From the NCBI RefSeq assembly GCF_030708075.1, contig NZ_CP117982.1:3154672-3218671 (forward strand): a stretch of 64,000 nt of DNA. The letters run 5' to 3'. This stretch comes from Candidatus Epulonipiscium viviparus. Lineage in GTDB: Bacteria > Bacillota > Clostridia > Lachnospirales > Cellulosilyticaceae. This document shows positions 24,936-34,179 of the stretch, piece after piece. How positions within the stretch are numbered: position 1 is the first letter of the stretch; every line of letters starts with the position of its first letter. The notes below the pieces were generated by a model, which saw only the letters and a program-made list of their open reading frames with translations, was not told the DNA's origin and ran no database searches. A program made the position numbers and the translations under genes.

Positions 24936-27077
24936 TTATTTGGCAGGAGCAAAGTCACGCAAAATGTTTGCCATTATCACAGGGTTGGAATATTCGTTAG
25001 ACGGATCCATCTCAAAGTCTGAGAAAAATGTTACGCCCGAAACTGCGACCTTTGCACCGCTGACTAATGTTTCAATTGCTAACGCGACAGTATCTCCTAC
25101 GGCTACGCTATCATTTTGCATATCAGCATCGGAGCTCTCGGATGTGGCATGGGCTCGAACTATGGTTGCTGCCTCGTTTGCCAAAACCGTGTTTCCGCTA
25201 TAAAAACTAAATTTGGATTGCTTCACACCATCGGTATACTCGCTTTTTGCATTATAATCGTCTAGATATAATCTGTATACTTGCCCGCCATTTCTAGTTT
25301 GGTCAATCATTTGGTCATCGTTGAATCTGGCTGTTGCCCCGATTGCTTCCAAAATGGCATTGCCCTGCGCAGCGTTGCCGAACTCCCCAGCTGCATCGCC
25401 GTAGTCTGCTTTCGATGTGATAATCAGGTTTCCGCCACCGTCGGTATACTTCTTTATTGCAGCAAGCTCTGATTCGCTATAGCTATATCCCGGATCCTTG
25501 CTTTGCGCATCTGTGATTATTAGCAAGTCTATTCCTGCTAACACATCGTCGGTAATAGTTTTTTTATTAATCTTAGCAACTCCGCCATTTTCTTGAATTA
25601 ATTCTGTTGTGAAATGCATATTGTCGATGTATCCACCCGTTACATAGGCATTATTTTTGGAGCCGTCAATCAATACTCGAGTTACATCTTCCGCTTCCAC
25701 TCCGGTAACTGTCAGATCTTTCATAAATACTCGAAACTCCCCATTTATCGTAGCTTCCATTGATGCTGTAATCATATTTGGCCCTACATCGTCTATAGAA
25801 ATTGTTGCAACACTGTTTGCCATATCTGATTTAGCGACGTCGCCTACTATGGCTGTTGTTACCACTTCGCCGTCTACCCAATATTTCACTAGCGCATCTT
25901 CCATTGCGTAACTTTCATTATTATAGAGCACGACTTCGACTTCTACATCATCGCCCACAATGGCTTTTTGTGAACTAGATTTAATGGCAGAAATTCCCAG
26001 GTTTTCTTTGTCGCCAATCCATATCGGTGCTGTCACGGCGATATCTCCATCTGTTTGCGTTACTCTCAAATAAAAATATGTAGAATCAATGGTGGGGTCG
26101 AGTGAAAATTTCCATATACCCTCCGTAGCTGCAGCTGCCACTTTGCCGCCGTCAGTAATTAGCTCCACTTTTTTTAGCTCGTCTGTTTCGTCTGGGTCAT
26201 ACACAATAACGGCAAAGTCCAATGCGTCTTGATTCTCCAAAATGGATCCCATCGTGTGCCCGTTTAATTTATATGAGATTGCCAAGTTTTCATCTTCTGT
26301 TGCATACACTCGCATGTTGCGCAAGGCATCGTAAACCGATTCTCGAGTTAGCTCCACCGCTTCTATAACTGTACGCGCTGTATTGGCATCCCCCCACTCA
26401 CCAGCGTGATTGTCTTGTCCGTTGGTTGGCGCCAGGTGCCATCCCATATCTAAGGCTTTCGTATAATATTCATACGAAGGGTAATATCCGCTTCCTCTAA
26501 CATCGCCCTCGCCATTTGCAACTTCTATTAGTGTCACAACTTTATCAGCCTCCTTGCTATAGTAGCCAAAGTTTGCAAAGTCGCCAAACGCATTTCCCGG
26601 ATGATTCATTTGCGATACAGATCCCGGGATCGTTGCCAATGTAGCGTAATAGTTTTTTAGGTCCATTTCCTTGTTATTTCGGCTCTCAAAGCCAGGTGTA
26701 TTATATGTATTCATATGGCCCCATTTACCGGTGCTAGCAGACCAAGTCATCTCAAATGCATATATGGCGGCAAAGTGACCTGCTTCGTTATATTTATTTG
26801 CTGTTGCTAATCCGGTTTGCCACTCTGTGCTGGCAGTGCCATCTGAAATCGATACTGCAAAATCATTATCAAGTTGATTTGAATGGTCTGTAATAGCCAA
26901 AAAGTCGACTCCAGCTTCTTCGCGTGCGTATATGTAGGCCTCGTCCACACTGCCTTGTCCATCAGAAAAACTGGTATGTGAATGAAGCTGCCCATAATAT
27001 AAATTAACATCGGCTGCGAAAATTATAGTTGAACTTAGAAAATATGTAGCAATAATTAAAGCGTTTCGTAATTTCAT
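24936..27077 (-). CDS. Secreted PHP-domain metallohydrolase (CehA/McbA-like)
   Basis: A signal peptide (residues 1-22, ending IIFAADV) precedes a PHP domain: YGQLHSHTSFSDG gives the first metal-binding His pair, FLAITDHSN the second, then MNHPGN and GQDNHAG further on. PHP proteins hydrolyse phosphate esters or related bonds with up to three metals. CehA/McbA members act on carbaryl, but natural substrates are mostly unknown. Residues ~360-450 form a CARDB-like beta domain (DVEVEVVLYNNESYAMEDA). The last ~230 residues (VLIDGSKNNAY, LLIITDAQSKD, YTDGGGNLIITS) resemble a class I amidotransferase-like Rossmann fold. The length is 713 residues. It is downstream of the IDH gene. Confidence 0.85.
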   Translation of the reverse strand: MKLRNALIIATYFLSSTIIFAADVNLYYGQLHSHTSFSDGQGSVDEAYIYAREEAGVDFLAITDHSNQLDNDFAVSISDGTASTEWQTGLATANKYNEAGHFAAIYAFEMTWSASTGKWGHMNTYNTPGFESRNNKEMDLKNYYATLATIPGSVSQMNHPGNAFGDFANFGYYSKEADKVVTLIEVANGEGDVRGSGYYPSYEYYTKALDMGWHLAPTNGQDNHAGEWGDANTARTVIEAVELTRESVYDALRNMRVYATEDENLAISYKLNGHTMGSILENQDALDFAVIVYDPDETDELKKVELITDGGKVAAAATEGIWKFSLDPTIDSTYFYLRVTQTDGDIAVTAPIWIGDKENLGISAIKSSSQKAIVGDDVEVEVVLYNNESYAMEDALVKYWVDGEVVTTAIVGDVAKSDMANSVATISIDDVGPNMITASMEATINGEFRVFMKDLTVTGVEAEDVTRVLIDGSKNNAYVTGGYIDNMHFTTELIQENGGVAKINKKTITDDVLAGIDLLIITDAQSKDPGYSYSESELAAIKKYTDGGGNLIITSKADYGDAAGEFGNAAQGNAILEAIGATARFNDDQMIDQTRNGGQVYRLYLDDYNAKSEYTDGVKQSKFSFYSGNTVLANEAATIVRAHATSESSDADMQNDSVAVGDTVALAIETLVSGAKVAVSGVTFFSDFEMDPSNEYSNPVIMANILRDFAPAK

Positions 27078-27142
27078 ATATATATTCTCCTAATTTTAAA
27101 CTTTTATATTTTATATTTATGCGATTTTCCTAGCTTTATGAC

Positions 27143-27168
27143 TAGGCTTACCAATTAAGGCAAGCCTA
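27143..27168 (-). other. Hairpin downstream of the IDH gene
   Basis: Arms TAGGCTT (27143-27149) and AAGCCTA (27162-27168) enclose an inner CC/GG pair. No T-tract follows on the minus strand. The arms equal those of the hairpin at 745-775, so this may be a recurring RNA element. Confidence 0.5.
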
Positions 27169-27173
27169 TCGAA

Positions 27174-28292
27174 TTATAAATTAGCTAAAATATATTCTGT
27201 AATATCCAAACATTTTGAATCCGCTACATTTCCTGTAACTTTAATTTTCTGGTTGGCTTCTCCTAATATAGTAGCCAGCTTATTTGCCTTGTCTATAAAT
27301 CCAATATGTCTTAGCATGATTTCTGCCGCTTTGATCAGGCTAGACGGGTTTGCGTATTCGGCAAGTCCGAGCTCTATAAGCCTAGGTGCAGATCCATGAA
27401 CGGCTTCAAACATAGCATAGCGATCGCCAATATTTGCGCTTCCTGCAGTGCCCACGCCTCCTTGTATTTGTGCCGCTTCATCTGTTATAATGTCACCATA
27501 CAAGTTAGGCAAAACAAACACTTCGAATGATGCTCTCTCAGCTGTATCAAGTAGCTTTGCTGTCATAATATCAATAAAATATTCGTCTACCTGAATTTCT
27601 GGATACTCTTTTGCAACTTCCATGCATACTGACCAAAATTTACCGTCAGTTTTTTTTAGAATATTCGATTTGGTAACAACGGTTACTCGTTTTTTGCCAT
27701 TATCTCTTGCATATTTAAATGCCGCCCTTGCTATTCTCTCGGTTCCGGGAGCGGTAATTACGCGAAAATCAAATACCAAGTCGTCTGAAATCTCAATTCC
27801 TCTACTGCCTAAAACATACGCTCCTTCGGTATTTTCTCTAAAGAACATCCAGTCTATGCCTTCGTCTCTTAGAATAACCGGGCGAACGTTTGCGTATAAA
27901 TCGAGTTCTCGACGTAAAGTTACGTTTGCGCTTTCTATATTTTTGGCGCTTCCACCACTAGGAGTGGTTGTTGGGCCTTTTAGTAATACATCGCACGTTT
28001 TGATTTCTGCTAATACATCGTCGGGAACTGCCATGTTTTTTTCTAGACGGTTTTCGATTGTCAGGCCTTGAATTTCTTTTAGCACAATCTTTTTTGACTC
28101 TAATTCATCTGCCAAAAGTTTTTGCAATACCCTAATAGTAGCGTCGGTAATTATGGGGCCTATGCCGTCTCCACTGCAATAACCTATTACAATCTGATCT
28201 TTGAAATTTACTGCTGCAGGTTTATTTTTGAGGCGTTCAACCCGCTCGAGTTGCTCTTTAACTAATTGCAAAAAATGTTGTTCAGCTTCCAT
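27174..28292 (-). CDS. NAD-type isocitrate/isopropylmalate dehydrogenase family protein
   Basis: This is a beta-decarboxylating dehydrogenase. The family blocks are IVIGYCSGDGIGPIITDATI, LLKGPTTTPSGGSAKNIES, NVTLRRELDLYANVRPV (substrate-binding Arg residues), WMFFRENTEGAY, and NLYGDIITDEAAQIQGGVG with metal-binding Asp residues, then FEAVHGSAPR. SAKNIESANVTLRR fits isocitrate dehydrogenases better than LeuB, so isocitrate oxidation to 2-oxoglutarate, feeding glutamate synthesis, is most likely. The 372 residues include an N-terminal extension of ~30 residues. It is the last gene of the ktrB-ktrA-rRNA methylase unit, 13 nt after it. Isocitrate versus isopropylmalate specificity is an inference. 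Confidence 0.88.
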   Translation of the reverse strand: MEAEQHFLQLVKEQLERVERLKNKPAAVNFKDQIVIGYCSGDGIGPIITDATIRVLQKLLADELESKKIVLKEIQGLTIENRLEKNMAVPDDVLAEIKTCDVLLKGPTTTPSGGSAKNIESANVTLRRELDLYANVRPVILRDEGIDWMFFRENTEGAYVLGSRGIEISDDLVFDFRVITAPGTERIARAAFKYARDNGKKRVTVVTKSNILKKTDGKFWSVCMEVAKEYPEIQVDEYFIDIMTAKLLDTAERASFEVFVLPNLYGDIITDEAAQIQGGVGTAGSANIGDRYAMFEAVHGSAPRLIELGLAEYANPSSLIKAAEIMLRHIGFIDKANKLATILGEANQKIKVTGNVADSKCLDITEYILANL

Positions 28293-28305
28293 TTTACTCT
28301 CCGTT

Positions 28306-29094
28306 CTAATTATTCATAAAATTTTTCTGCCTAGCAACTTCGTATAATACAATGCTTGTGGCTATGGCAGCGTTAAGAGATTCTAGATTATCGCGGGTAG
28401 GGATTTTAATCGTTGAGTCAGCTTGTGCTCGCGTATATTCAGTTATCCCTGTTGCTTCGTTTCCAATTACGATTGCTGAAGAGCCATCAAATTTTGTTGT
28501 ATACAAATTGTTCGACTGATACAGATCTGTTGCGTAAATTTTAACCTTGTTTTCTCTAAAGAAATCTACATAGCTAGTCATTTCATAGTTTCGTATGATG
28601 TCTATTTTGGAAATTGCTCCCATGGTAGCACGAACGACTTTGGGTGAATATAGTTCAACGCAATCTTTAGTTAGAAAAATAGCGTCCACAAAAAGTCCAT
28701 ATGCTGTTCTTACAATAGTTCCTAAATTGCCAGGGTCTTTAATTCCTTCTAATATTAAATATGTTCCATTTTGCTTAATGGTAAAATCATTTAGAGATTT
28801 ATTTCGTTGCTTTACTATGGCCATAAGCCCTTGTGGAGTTTTTGTATCGCTGATGTGCGTATATACATTATCAGAAACCGTTATCCACTGAGTCTTTGGG
28901 TTATAGTCTGATTTATCGATATTTTGTGTTGCGATAAAATACAATATTTCCATAGTATTTGCCAGGTCGTGGACAGCACGAGTTCCTTCGACAACAAAGA
29001 GAGATTCTTTTTGCCTAGTGCTTTTTTTTGATTGCAGTTCTTTAACGTTCTTTATAATAGGGTTCGTAATGCTTGTAATATTTTTATCTTCCAT
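28306..29094 (-). CDS. TrmH/SpoU-family RNA 2'-O-ribose methyltransferase
   Basis: It methylates the 2'-OH of an rRNA or tRNA nucleotide with S-adenosylmethionine and has the knotted SPOUT fold. The substrate-binding N-terminal part (residues ~10-95) starts NPIIKNVKELQSKKSTRQKE, followed by FVVEGTRAV. The catalytic part shows LILEGIKDPGNLGTIVRTAYGLFVDAIFL with the conserved Asn and Arg, then VIGNEATGI, then IKIPTRDNLESLNAAIATSI, the three SPOUT motifs. The 262 residues match the 23S rRNA RlmB/YsgA group. The start ATG directly follows the ktrA stop (TAAATGG arrangement), so the genes are translationally coupled. The exact target is unknown. Confidence 0.9.
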   Translation of the reverse strand: MEDKNITSITNPIIKNVKELQSKKSTRQKESLFVVEGTRAVHDLANTMEILYFIATQNIDKSDYNPKTQWITVSDNVYTHISDTKTPQGLMAIVKQRNKSLNDFTIKQNGTYLILEGIKDPGNLGTIVRTAYGLFVDAIFLTKDCVELYSPKVVRATMGAISKIDIIRNYEMTSYVDFFRENKVKIYATDLYQSNNLYTTKFDGSSAIVIGNEATGITEYTRAQADSTIKIPTRDNLESLNAAIATSIVLYEVARQKNFMNN

Positions 29095-29745
29095 TTATTT
29101 GTTCAACGCCTTAATCTTTTCATTTGCTCCGACAACTACCAGAACATCGTCTTTGTTAAAAATATAATCTGGTCTTGGAGAAATGTCAAGGCGGCCCTTT
29201 CCTTGGATTGCGATAACATTTATGCCATACTTGCTTCGTAAATTAACATCGATAATACTGTTGCCTACCCATTCAACAAGCGCTGGTACTTCAGCTATGC
29301 TATAATCTGCCGATAGTTGAATGTGCTCTATTATGCTTCCCGATATTAGAGTTGTAGCAACTCTTCGACCCATGTCCAATTCTGGCTGAATCACGCGGTC
29401 GGCACCAATTTTTTTTAAAACCTTTTCATGGATCGCATTTGTGGCTTTTGCCATCACATATTTTATACCCAGCTCTTTTAATATAAGCGTCGTCATAACA
29501 CTAGATTGTATGTCGTTTCCTATGGCAACCACTCCCACGTCAAACTCTTTTATGCCCAACGCACGCACTGCCTCCATATCTGTTGTATCAGCCTGAATCG
29601 TGTGTGTTGCGATATTAGACAATTCCTGAACTCTATCTTCGTCTCGATCTATCGCCAAAACTTCGTACCCAGAATTTGCTAATGCCGTTGCCAAGCTGGT
29701 GCCAAATTTGCCTAATCCACATACTACAAACTGTTTTCTTTTCAT
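29095..29745 (-). CDS. ktrA: Ktr/Trk potassium uptake regulatory subunit (RCK domain)
   Basis: It is a cytoplasmic ring-forming subunit that binds nucleotides and gates the KtrB channel. The RCK-N Rossmann domain starts with FVVCGLGKFGTSLATALANSG (GxGxxG) and has EVLAIDRDEDRV, with the acidic residue at the end of beta-2 that contacts ribose. The C-terminal RCK-C (TrkA-C) domain runs from about residue 140 to the end (YIFNKDDVLVVVGANEKIKAL). The 216 residues match KtrA/KtrC. The gene starts 9 nt after the ktrB stop, with AGGAGG, and overlaps the methyltransferase start. KtrAB serves osmotic and pH adaptation. Confidence 0.94.
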   Translation of the reverse strand: MKRKQFVVCGLGKFGTSLATALANSGYEVLAIDRDEDRVQELSNIATHTIQADTTDMEAVRALGIKEFDVGVVAIGNDIQSSVMTTLILKELGIKYVMAKATNAIHEKVLKKIGADRVIQPELDMGRRVATTLISGSIIEHIQLSADYSIAEVPALVEWVGNSIIDVNLRSKYGINVIAIQGKGRLDISPRPDYIFNKDDVLVVVGANEKIKALNK

Positions 29746-29754
29746 AAATCCTCC

Positions 29755-31173
29755 TTAACCGACCAAAACTTTTTCCTCTGGATATTGAAGCCCCACAGGA
29801 TTTTTTGCTGCACGCACTATAAGAGCCACCCCAACAGTGATCAATCCAACTCTGCCTATAAACATCAGTGCAATAATAACTAGCTTTCCTGTAAAACTCA
29901 GGGAGCTGGTTATTCCAAGTGTTAATCCCACTGTCGCAAATGCCGAAACAGTCTCAAACAAAAGCTCAATAAACGTCGCATCTTCAGAAAATGTTAATAT
30001 GGTGAGCGCAATCATTACTATCAATATAGCAATTGTCATGATTGTAAGCGATTTTAAAATTTGATCTGTACTGATTTTTTTCTTAAAAACAACAACACTA
30101 CTATCTCCTTTTAATACAGAAACGGCACACAAAACCAAAACTCCCAATGTAACCGTTTTGATACCCCCAGCAGTTCCGGCGGGCGATCCACCCACAAACA
30201 TTAGCATCACGGTCATGAGCTTCGAGCCCAATGTAAGCTCATCCAAAGCCAAAGTGTTAAACCCTGCTGTTCTGGGCGACACAGATTGAAACATTGCCGC
30301 TGTAATTTTATCAGCAAAGGAAAGCGACCCCAATGTTGCTGGATTGTTATATTCCGCTATAAAAAAGAAAATGAATCCACCTAAAATTAAAACTATCGTT
30401 ATAATCCATACAAGTTTCGTATGTAGTGAAAGTTTATAAAATGTTTGTCTCCAAGTAAAATGTTCTGCAAGCTCCGATTTGGTTTTTAAAACATTATAAG
30501 TATCTAACCAAACTGTATATCCCAGTCCACCCAAAATAATCAAGATCATTATAGAATAACTAAACCACTCGTTTTGTACGTATGGCATTAAGCTATTATT
30601 TCCAACCAAATCAAATCCCGCATTACAAAATGCTGAAATCGAGTGAAATATAGAATACCAAATTCCGGTAACAAACCCATATTCTGGCACAAAGACAAAG
30701 CTTAAGCACAATGCCCCTATCCCCTCTATCAATAAGGTTAATTTAACAATAAGCAATGTAAATTTTACAACCCCTGATGTAGTATTAAAACTCAATGCTT
30801 CTTGCATTAACAGTCGGTTCTTAAACGAAATCTTTTTTCCTGTTACCACAAAGATCATGCTCACCAGCGTCATAAATCCTAGCCCACCTATTTGTATGCA
30901 CAAGATAATAACAATCTTGCCAAACAACGACCAATACGCTAATGTGTTTTCAACAACTAACCCTGTCACGCAAACTGCAGAAGTTGAAGTAAACAATGCT
31001 GTCAACCAGGGAGTAACCACTCGTGATGTAGTGCTGATTGGCAACATCAACAATGCTGTTCCCGCAGCTATTAATCCCAAAAATCCAAAGATCAATATCT
31101 GAGCAGGTCCAAATTTAATTCGCCCACCACCAGGGTCTTTTTCTGCGAAATTGTTTAATGTATCCAATTCCAT
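29755..31173 (-). CDS. ktrB: KtrB/TrkH-family potassium transporter
   Basis: This is the integral-membrane potassium-conducting subunit with 472 residues. Four repeated membrane-pore-membrane units can be read. Selectivity-filter segments include STSAVCVTGLV (first), SAFCNAGFDLVGN (second), SPRTAGFNTLAL (third) and FATVGLTLGIT (fourth), each with the key Gly. Aromatic and Leu/Ile-rich helices lie between them. A short cytoplasmic N-terminus precedes GPAQILIFGFLGLI. The ATG has AAGAGGTG upstream. It heads the unit of ktrA, the SpoU methyltransferase and the dehydrogenase. K+ (or K+/Na+) uptake is firm. Confidence 0.95.
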   Translation of the reverse strand: MELDTLNNFAEKDPGGGRIKFGPAQILIFGFLGLIAAGTALLMLPISTTSRVVTPWLTALFTSTSAVCVTGLVVENTLAYWSLFGKIVIILCIQIGGLGFMTLVSMIFVVTGKKISFKNRLLMQEALSFNTTSGVVKFTLLIVKLTLLIEGIGALCLSFVFVPEYGFVTGIWYSIFHSISAFCNAGFDLVGNNSLMPYVQNEWFSYSIMILIILGGLGYTVWLDTYNVLKTKSELAEHFTWRQTFYKLSLHTKLVWIITIVLILGGFIFFFIAEYNNPATLGSLSFADKITAAMFQSVSPRTAGFNTLALDELTLGSKLMTVMLMFVGGSPAGTAGGIKTVTLGVLVLCAVSVLKGDSSVVVFKKKISTDQILKSLTIMTIAILIVMIALTILTFSEDATFIELLFETVSAFATVGLTLGITSSLSFTGKLVIIALMFIGRVGLITVGVALIVRAAKNPVGLQYPEEKVLVG

Positions 31174-31197
31174 CTATTACACCTCTTTTTATAAAGA

Positions 31198-31221
31198 ACG
31201 AAGCCAATTACCGCGCTTCGT
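31198..31221 (-). terminator. Probable terminator after pyruvate kinase
   Basis: Arms ACGAAGC (31198-31204) and GCTTCGT (31215-31221) form a hairpin 14 nt after the pyk stop. On the minus strand a TCTTT run follows, so the T-tract is moderate. Confidence 0.6.
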
Positions 31222-31234
31222 CCTTTGTTATTTT

Positions 31235-32995
31235 TTATTCTGGTACTACAACTCCGTTATAAACTAGCCCTTCTTCTGTATCAATTGTAATAGTACGGCC
31301 TTTCTTTACTGTATCTGTGGCGTTTCCCGCTGCATAAACCACAGGAATGTCCAAAGTTCTTCCCACTATAGCGGCGTGATTATTTTCTTCTGGTGTTGCA
31401 TCTTCGACGATAATCGCTGACGCTTTCTTCATAAATGGTAAAAACTCGTTGTCGGTGCTTCTAGTTACCAAAATATTTCCATGAACAAACGTTTCTTCGG
31501 CTTCTTCTACAACATTGGCAACACAAGCCTTTCCGGTTACAATGCCCCTGCCGCAGCCAAGCCCTCTTGCTAAAATATTGCCCACATACTGTACTTTCAA
31601 AATATTTGTGGTTCCGGCGACTCCAACTGGAATACCTGCTGTAATAACTACTACATCGCCTTGCTTTGCCAGTCCCGCATTTTCTGCTGTTACAACGGCT
31701 TTGGCAAAAACCTGATCTGTCTCTTCTTTTTCGATTGCTATTAAATGTGGAGAGCAGCCCCAAACCAGATTAAGTTGCCTATATGTCATGGCTTCTGTTG
31801 TACACGCAACTATTGGTGATAGAGGCTTAAACTTTGCAACAGCGCGGGCAGAGTACCCAGATTTAGTTACTGTGATTATAGCTGCCGCATCCAATTGCAA
31901 TGCAGCTTGGCACGTAGCGCTACTCATAGCGTGAGTCATACTAAGTGAAGACACATTCTTATATGATAGGTTATAGATATCTTTGGCTTCTTCGGCTTCT
32001 ATGGCAATCTTAGCCATCATAGTCAGTGCCTCTATTGGGTAATCGCCTTTTGCGGTTTCTCCAGAAAGCATTATGGCAGAGGTTCCGTCAAATATGGCGT
32101 TGGCAACGTCGCTTACTTCGGCTCGGGTTGGTCGCGGATTTACAACCATAGACTCTAACATTTGCGTCGCGGTTACCACGGGTTTTCCCGCAAGATTGGC
32201 TTTTTTGATCAAACTTTTTTGAATCATAGGCACTTCTTCAGCTGGAATTTCAACTCCCAAATCTCCTCGTGCGACCATGATTCCATCTGCAACTTGCAAA
32301 ATCGCATCGATATTATCAACGCCCTCGCGATTTTCAATTTTGGCTATAATGTGAACGCCGCGTCCACCATTTTCTTCCAGGATATTCCTAATTCTAATGA
32401 TATCAGAAGCTCTTCGAATAAAAGATGCAGCTATAAAGTCGAACCCCATTTTGGCGCCCAAAGCAATATCAGAAATATCTTTTTCGGTTAGCGATGGTAA
32501 ATTTAAACGCACATTTGGAATGTTAACCCCTTTTCTAGAGCCCAAATGGCTACCGTTTTTAACAACGCAAATAATATCGTTGCCCTTAATTTCTTTTACT
32601 ACCAACTCAATTAAGCCGTCATCCAATAAAATTATGTCGTCTTTTTTTAAATCGTGTGGCAGATCTTTATACGTTATGCTAGTTTTTTGCGTTGTTCCTT
32701 CCACTTCATCTGTTGTGAGTGTAAAAAGTTGACCTGTCTTTAACTCAATTTCTCCATCGCCTGCGACAACTCCGGTTCTAATTTCAGGGCCTTTGGTATC
32801 CAAAACTAATGCAGTAGGAGTTCCTAGCTCTTCGCGTACTTTCATAACGCGCTTGGCTGTTTCAGAATGAATCTTTTGGTTATCGTGTGAAAAGTTTAAC
32901 CTGATTGCACTCGCTCCTGCATTAATAATTTTCTTTAGAGATTCTTCGTCCCTAGTTTTTGGTCCCACTGTTGCAATAATTTTAGTTCTTCGCAT
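31235..32995 (-). CDS. pyk: Pyruvate kinase with C-terminal PEP-utilizer-like domain
   Basis: It converts phosphoenolpyruvate and ADP to pyruvate and ATP. The barrel shows TKIIATVGPKTRDEESL, SAIRLNFSHDN, GPEIRTG, IIAKIENREGVDNIDAIL (catalytic Lys) and GIMVARGDLGVEIP. The substrate-loop region is VTATQMLESM. The last ~100 residues (GRGIVTGKACV, ILVTRSTDNEFLPFMKKASAIIVED) form the PEP-utilizing/phosphohistidine-like domain common in Bacillota. The start ATG at 32995 (GGAGAG before it) is preferred to a codon 12 nt upstream. The 586 residues are normal. It lies 18 nt behind pfkA, the classical pfkA-pyk operon. Confidence 0.95.
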   Translation of the reverse strand: MRRTKIIATVGPKTRDEESLKKIINAGASAIRLNFSHDNQKIHSETAKRVMKVREELGTPTALVLDTKGPEIRTGVVAGDGEIELKTGQLFTLTTDEVEGTTQKTSITYKDLPHDLKKDDIILLDDGLIELVVKEIKGNDIICVVKNGSHLGSRKGVNIPNVRLNLPSLTEKDISDIALGAKMGFDFIAASFIRRASDIIRIRNILEENGGRGVHIIAKIENREGVDNIDAILQVADGIMVARGDLGVEIPAEEVPMIQKSLIKKANLAGKPVVTATQMLESMVVNPRPTRAEVSDVANAIFDGTSAIMLSGETAKGDYPIEALTMMAKIAIEAEEAKDIYNLSYKNVSSLSMTHAMSSATCQAALQLDAAAIITVTKSGYSARAVAKFKPLSPIVACTTEAMTYRQLNLVWGCSPHLIAIEKEETDQVFAKAVVTAENAGLAKQGDVVVITAGIPVGVAGTTNILKVQYVGNILARGLGCGRGIVTGKACVANVVEEAEETFVHGNILVTRSTDNEFLPFMKKASAIIVEDATPEENNHAAIVGRTLDIPVVYAAGNATDTVKKGRTITIDTEEGLVYNGVVVPE

Positions 32996-33013
32996 ATTTC
33001 TCTCCAATTACAT

Positions 33014-34000
33014 TTATTTTATACTTAAAATTTTTGTTGCTCGTAATCTCAACTCATTAATATCTTTTTTCATTTGTAAAGCTTCATTGATATCAAAATC
33101 TAAATATTGCCCATCGGAATATCCCACAACTCGTTTTGCTGCACCTTTCATCAATAAATCGACCGCATATATACCCATCAACGATGCGTGCATTCTATCT
33201 ACCGCGGTAGGTGAGCCGCCCCTTTGCAAATGCCCCAAAACGGTAACTCGCGATTCGATTCCTGTAATGTGTTCTATTGTATGTGCCAATTCTTGGCAAT
33301 GTCCCACGCCCTCTGCCACAATAATGAGAAAGTGCTTTTTGCCGCGATTTCTGTTCTCTACAATATTTTTCACAATTTCTTCTGATGTTTTGCGTTCTTC
33401 TTCTGGCAGTAATACGATTTCCGCACCAGTTGCAATGGCGCACCATAGGGCTATATATCCAGCGCGGCGTCCCATAACTTCTACTATAGAGCATCGGCTA
33501 TGTGATGAAGACGTATCCAAAATTTTATTGATTGCGTCCATGGCGGTGTTAACTGCTGTATCAAAACCTATTGTGTAGTGTGTACACGCAATATCCAGGT
33601 CTATTGTTCCCGGAATCCCAATAGTGTTTATTCCGAGGTTAGCAAGCTTTTCGGCACCCTGAAATGAACCGTCGCCTCCAATTACAACTAAGCCCTCTAT
33701 TCCAAAAACTCTACACATATCGGCTCCGCGCTCTTGGTACGCAGGCTCCATAAACTCTTTGCAACGAGCAGTTTGCAAAATAGTTCCGCCTCTTTGAATA
33801 ATGTCTGAAACATCTTTTGATTTTAGAGGAATAACATCTCCGGACAACAATCCTTTAAAGCCATTTTTAATTCCCACAACTTCGGCGCCGTAAGATAGTC
33901 CTGTTCGAACCACTGATCGAATTGCCGCGTTCATTCCTGGTGCGTCTCCGCCACTGGTCATAACTCCAATTTTTTTGATTCTAGGATTTGCATTACTCAT
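33014..34000 (-). CDS. pfkA: 6-phosphofructokinase, ATP-dependent
   Basis: It phosphorylates fructose-6-phosphate with ATP, the main control step of glycolysis. The N-terminal GVMTSGGDAPGMNAAIR, VVIGGDGSFQGA (Asp and Gly of the ATP type), GIPGTIDLDIACTHYTIGFDTAVNT, VEVMGRRAGYIAL and HLQRGGSPTA identify it. The catalytic block PGTIDNDI is slightly altered to PGTIDLDI: Asn is replaced by Leu, while the catalytic Asp residues remain. The start ATG at 34000 is chosen for GGAGG 8 nt upstream, giving 328 residues, close to the usual 319-322. It is co-transcribed with pyk; a promoter lies at 34025-34053. Confidence 0.95.
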   Translation of the reverse strand: MSNANPRIKKIGVMTSGGDAPGMNAAIRSVVRTGLSYGAEVVGIKNGFKGLLSGDVIPLKSKDVSDIIQRGGTILQTARCKEFMEPAYQERGADMCRVFGIEGLVVIGGDGSFQGAEKLANLGINTIGIPGTIDLDIACTHYTIGFDTAVNTAMDAINKILDTSSSHSRCSIVEVMGRRAGYIALWCAIATGAEIVLLPEEERKTSEEIVKNIVENRNRGKKHFLIIVAEGVGHCQELAHTIEHITGIESRVTVLGHLQRGGSPTAVDRMHASLMGIYAVDLLMKGAAKRVVGYSDGQYLDFDINEALQMKKDINELRLRATKILSIK

Positions 34001-34024
34001 TGTTTTAACCTCCAAATTATTTGA

Positions 34025-34053
34025 CTTATAGCCTTAGTATCAGTATTTTACAA
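34025..34053 (-). promoter_or_regulatory. Sigma-A-type promoter of pfkA-pyk
   Basis: On the minus strand TTGTAA (34048-34053) and TATAAG (34025-34030) are separated by 17 bp, a few nucleotides upstream of the pfkA ribosome site. Confidence 0.6.
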
Positions 34054-34150
34054 ATGTTAGAGTTTTATACTTCCCCATTCTACTAAAATATCTCAATAAA
34101 ATCAACGCCCTATTTGTCCTAATTTTGCATAAAAAATAATTTGCAATAAC

Positions 34151-34179
34151 ATGCAAAAAATGGTTAAATATGGTATAAT
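34151..34179 (+). promoter_or_regulatory. Extended -10 promoter of the dynamin-like GTPase cluster
   Basis: TGGTATAAT (34171-34179) is an extended -10 element. A weak -35 (ATGCAA, 34151-34156) lies 17 bp upstream. The first start codon is at 34222. A near-identical TGGTATAATGT occurs at 43878 before the leucine-rich-repeat gene. The inverted repeat TTTGCA/TGCAAA just upstream could be an operator. Confidence 0.65.
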
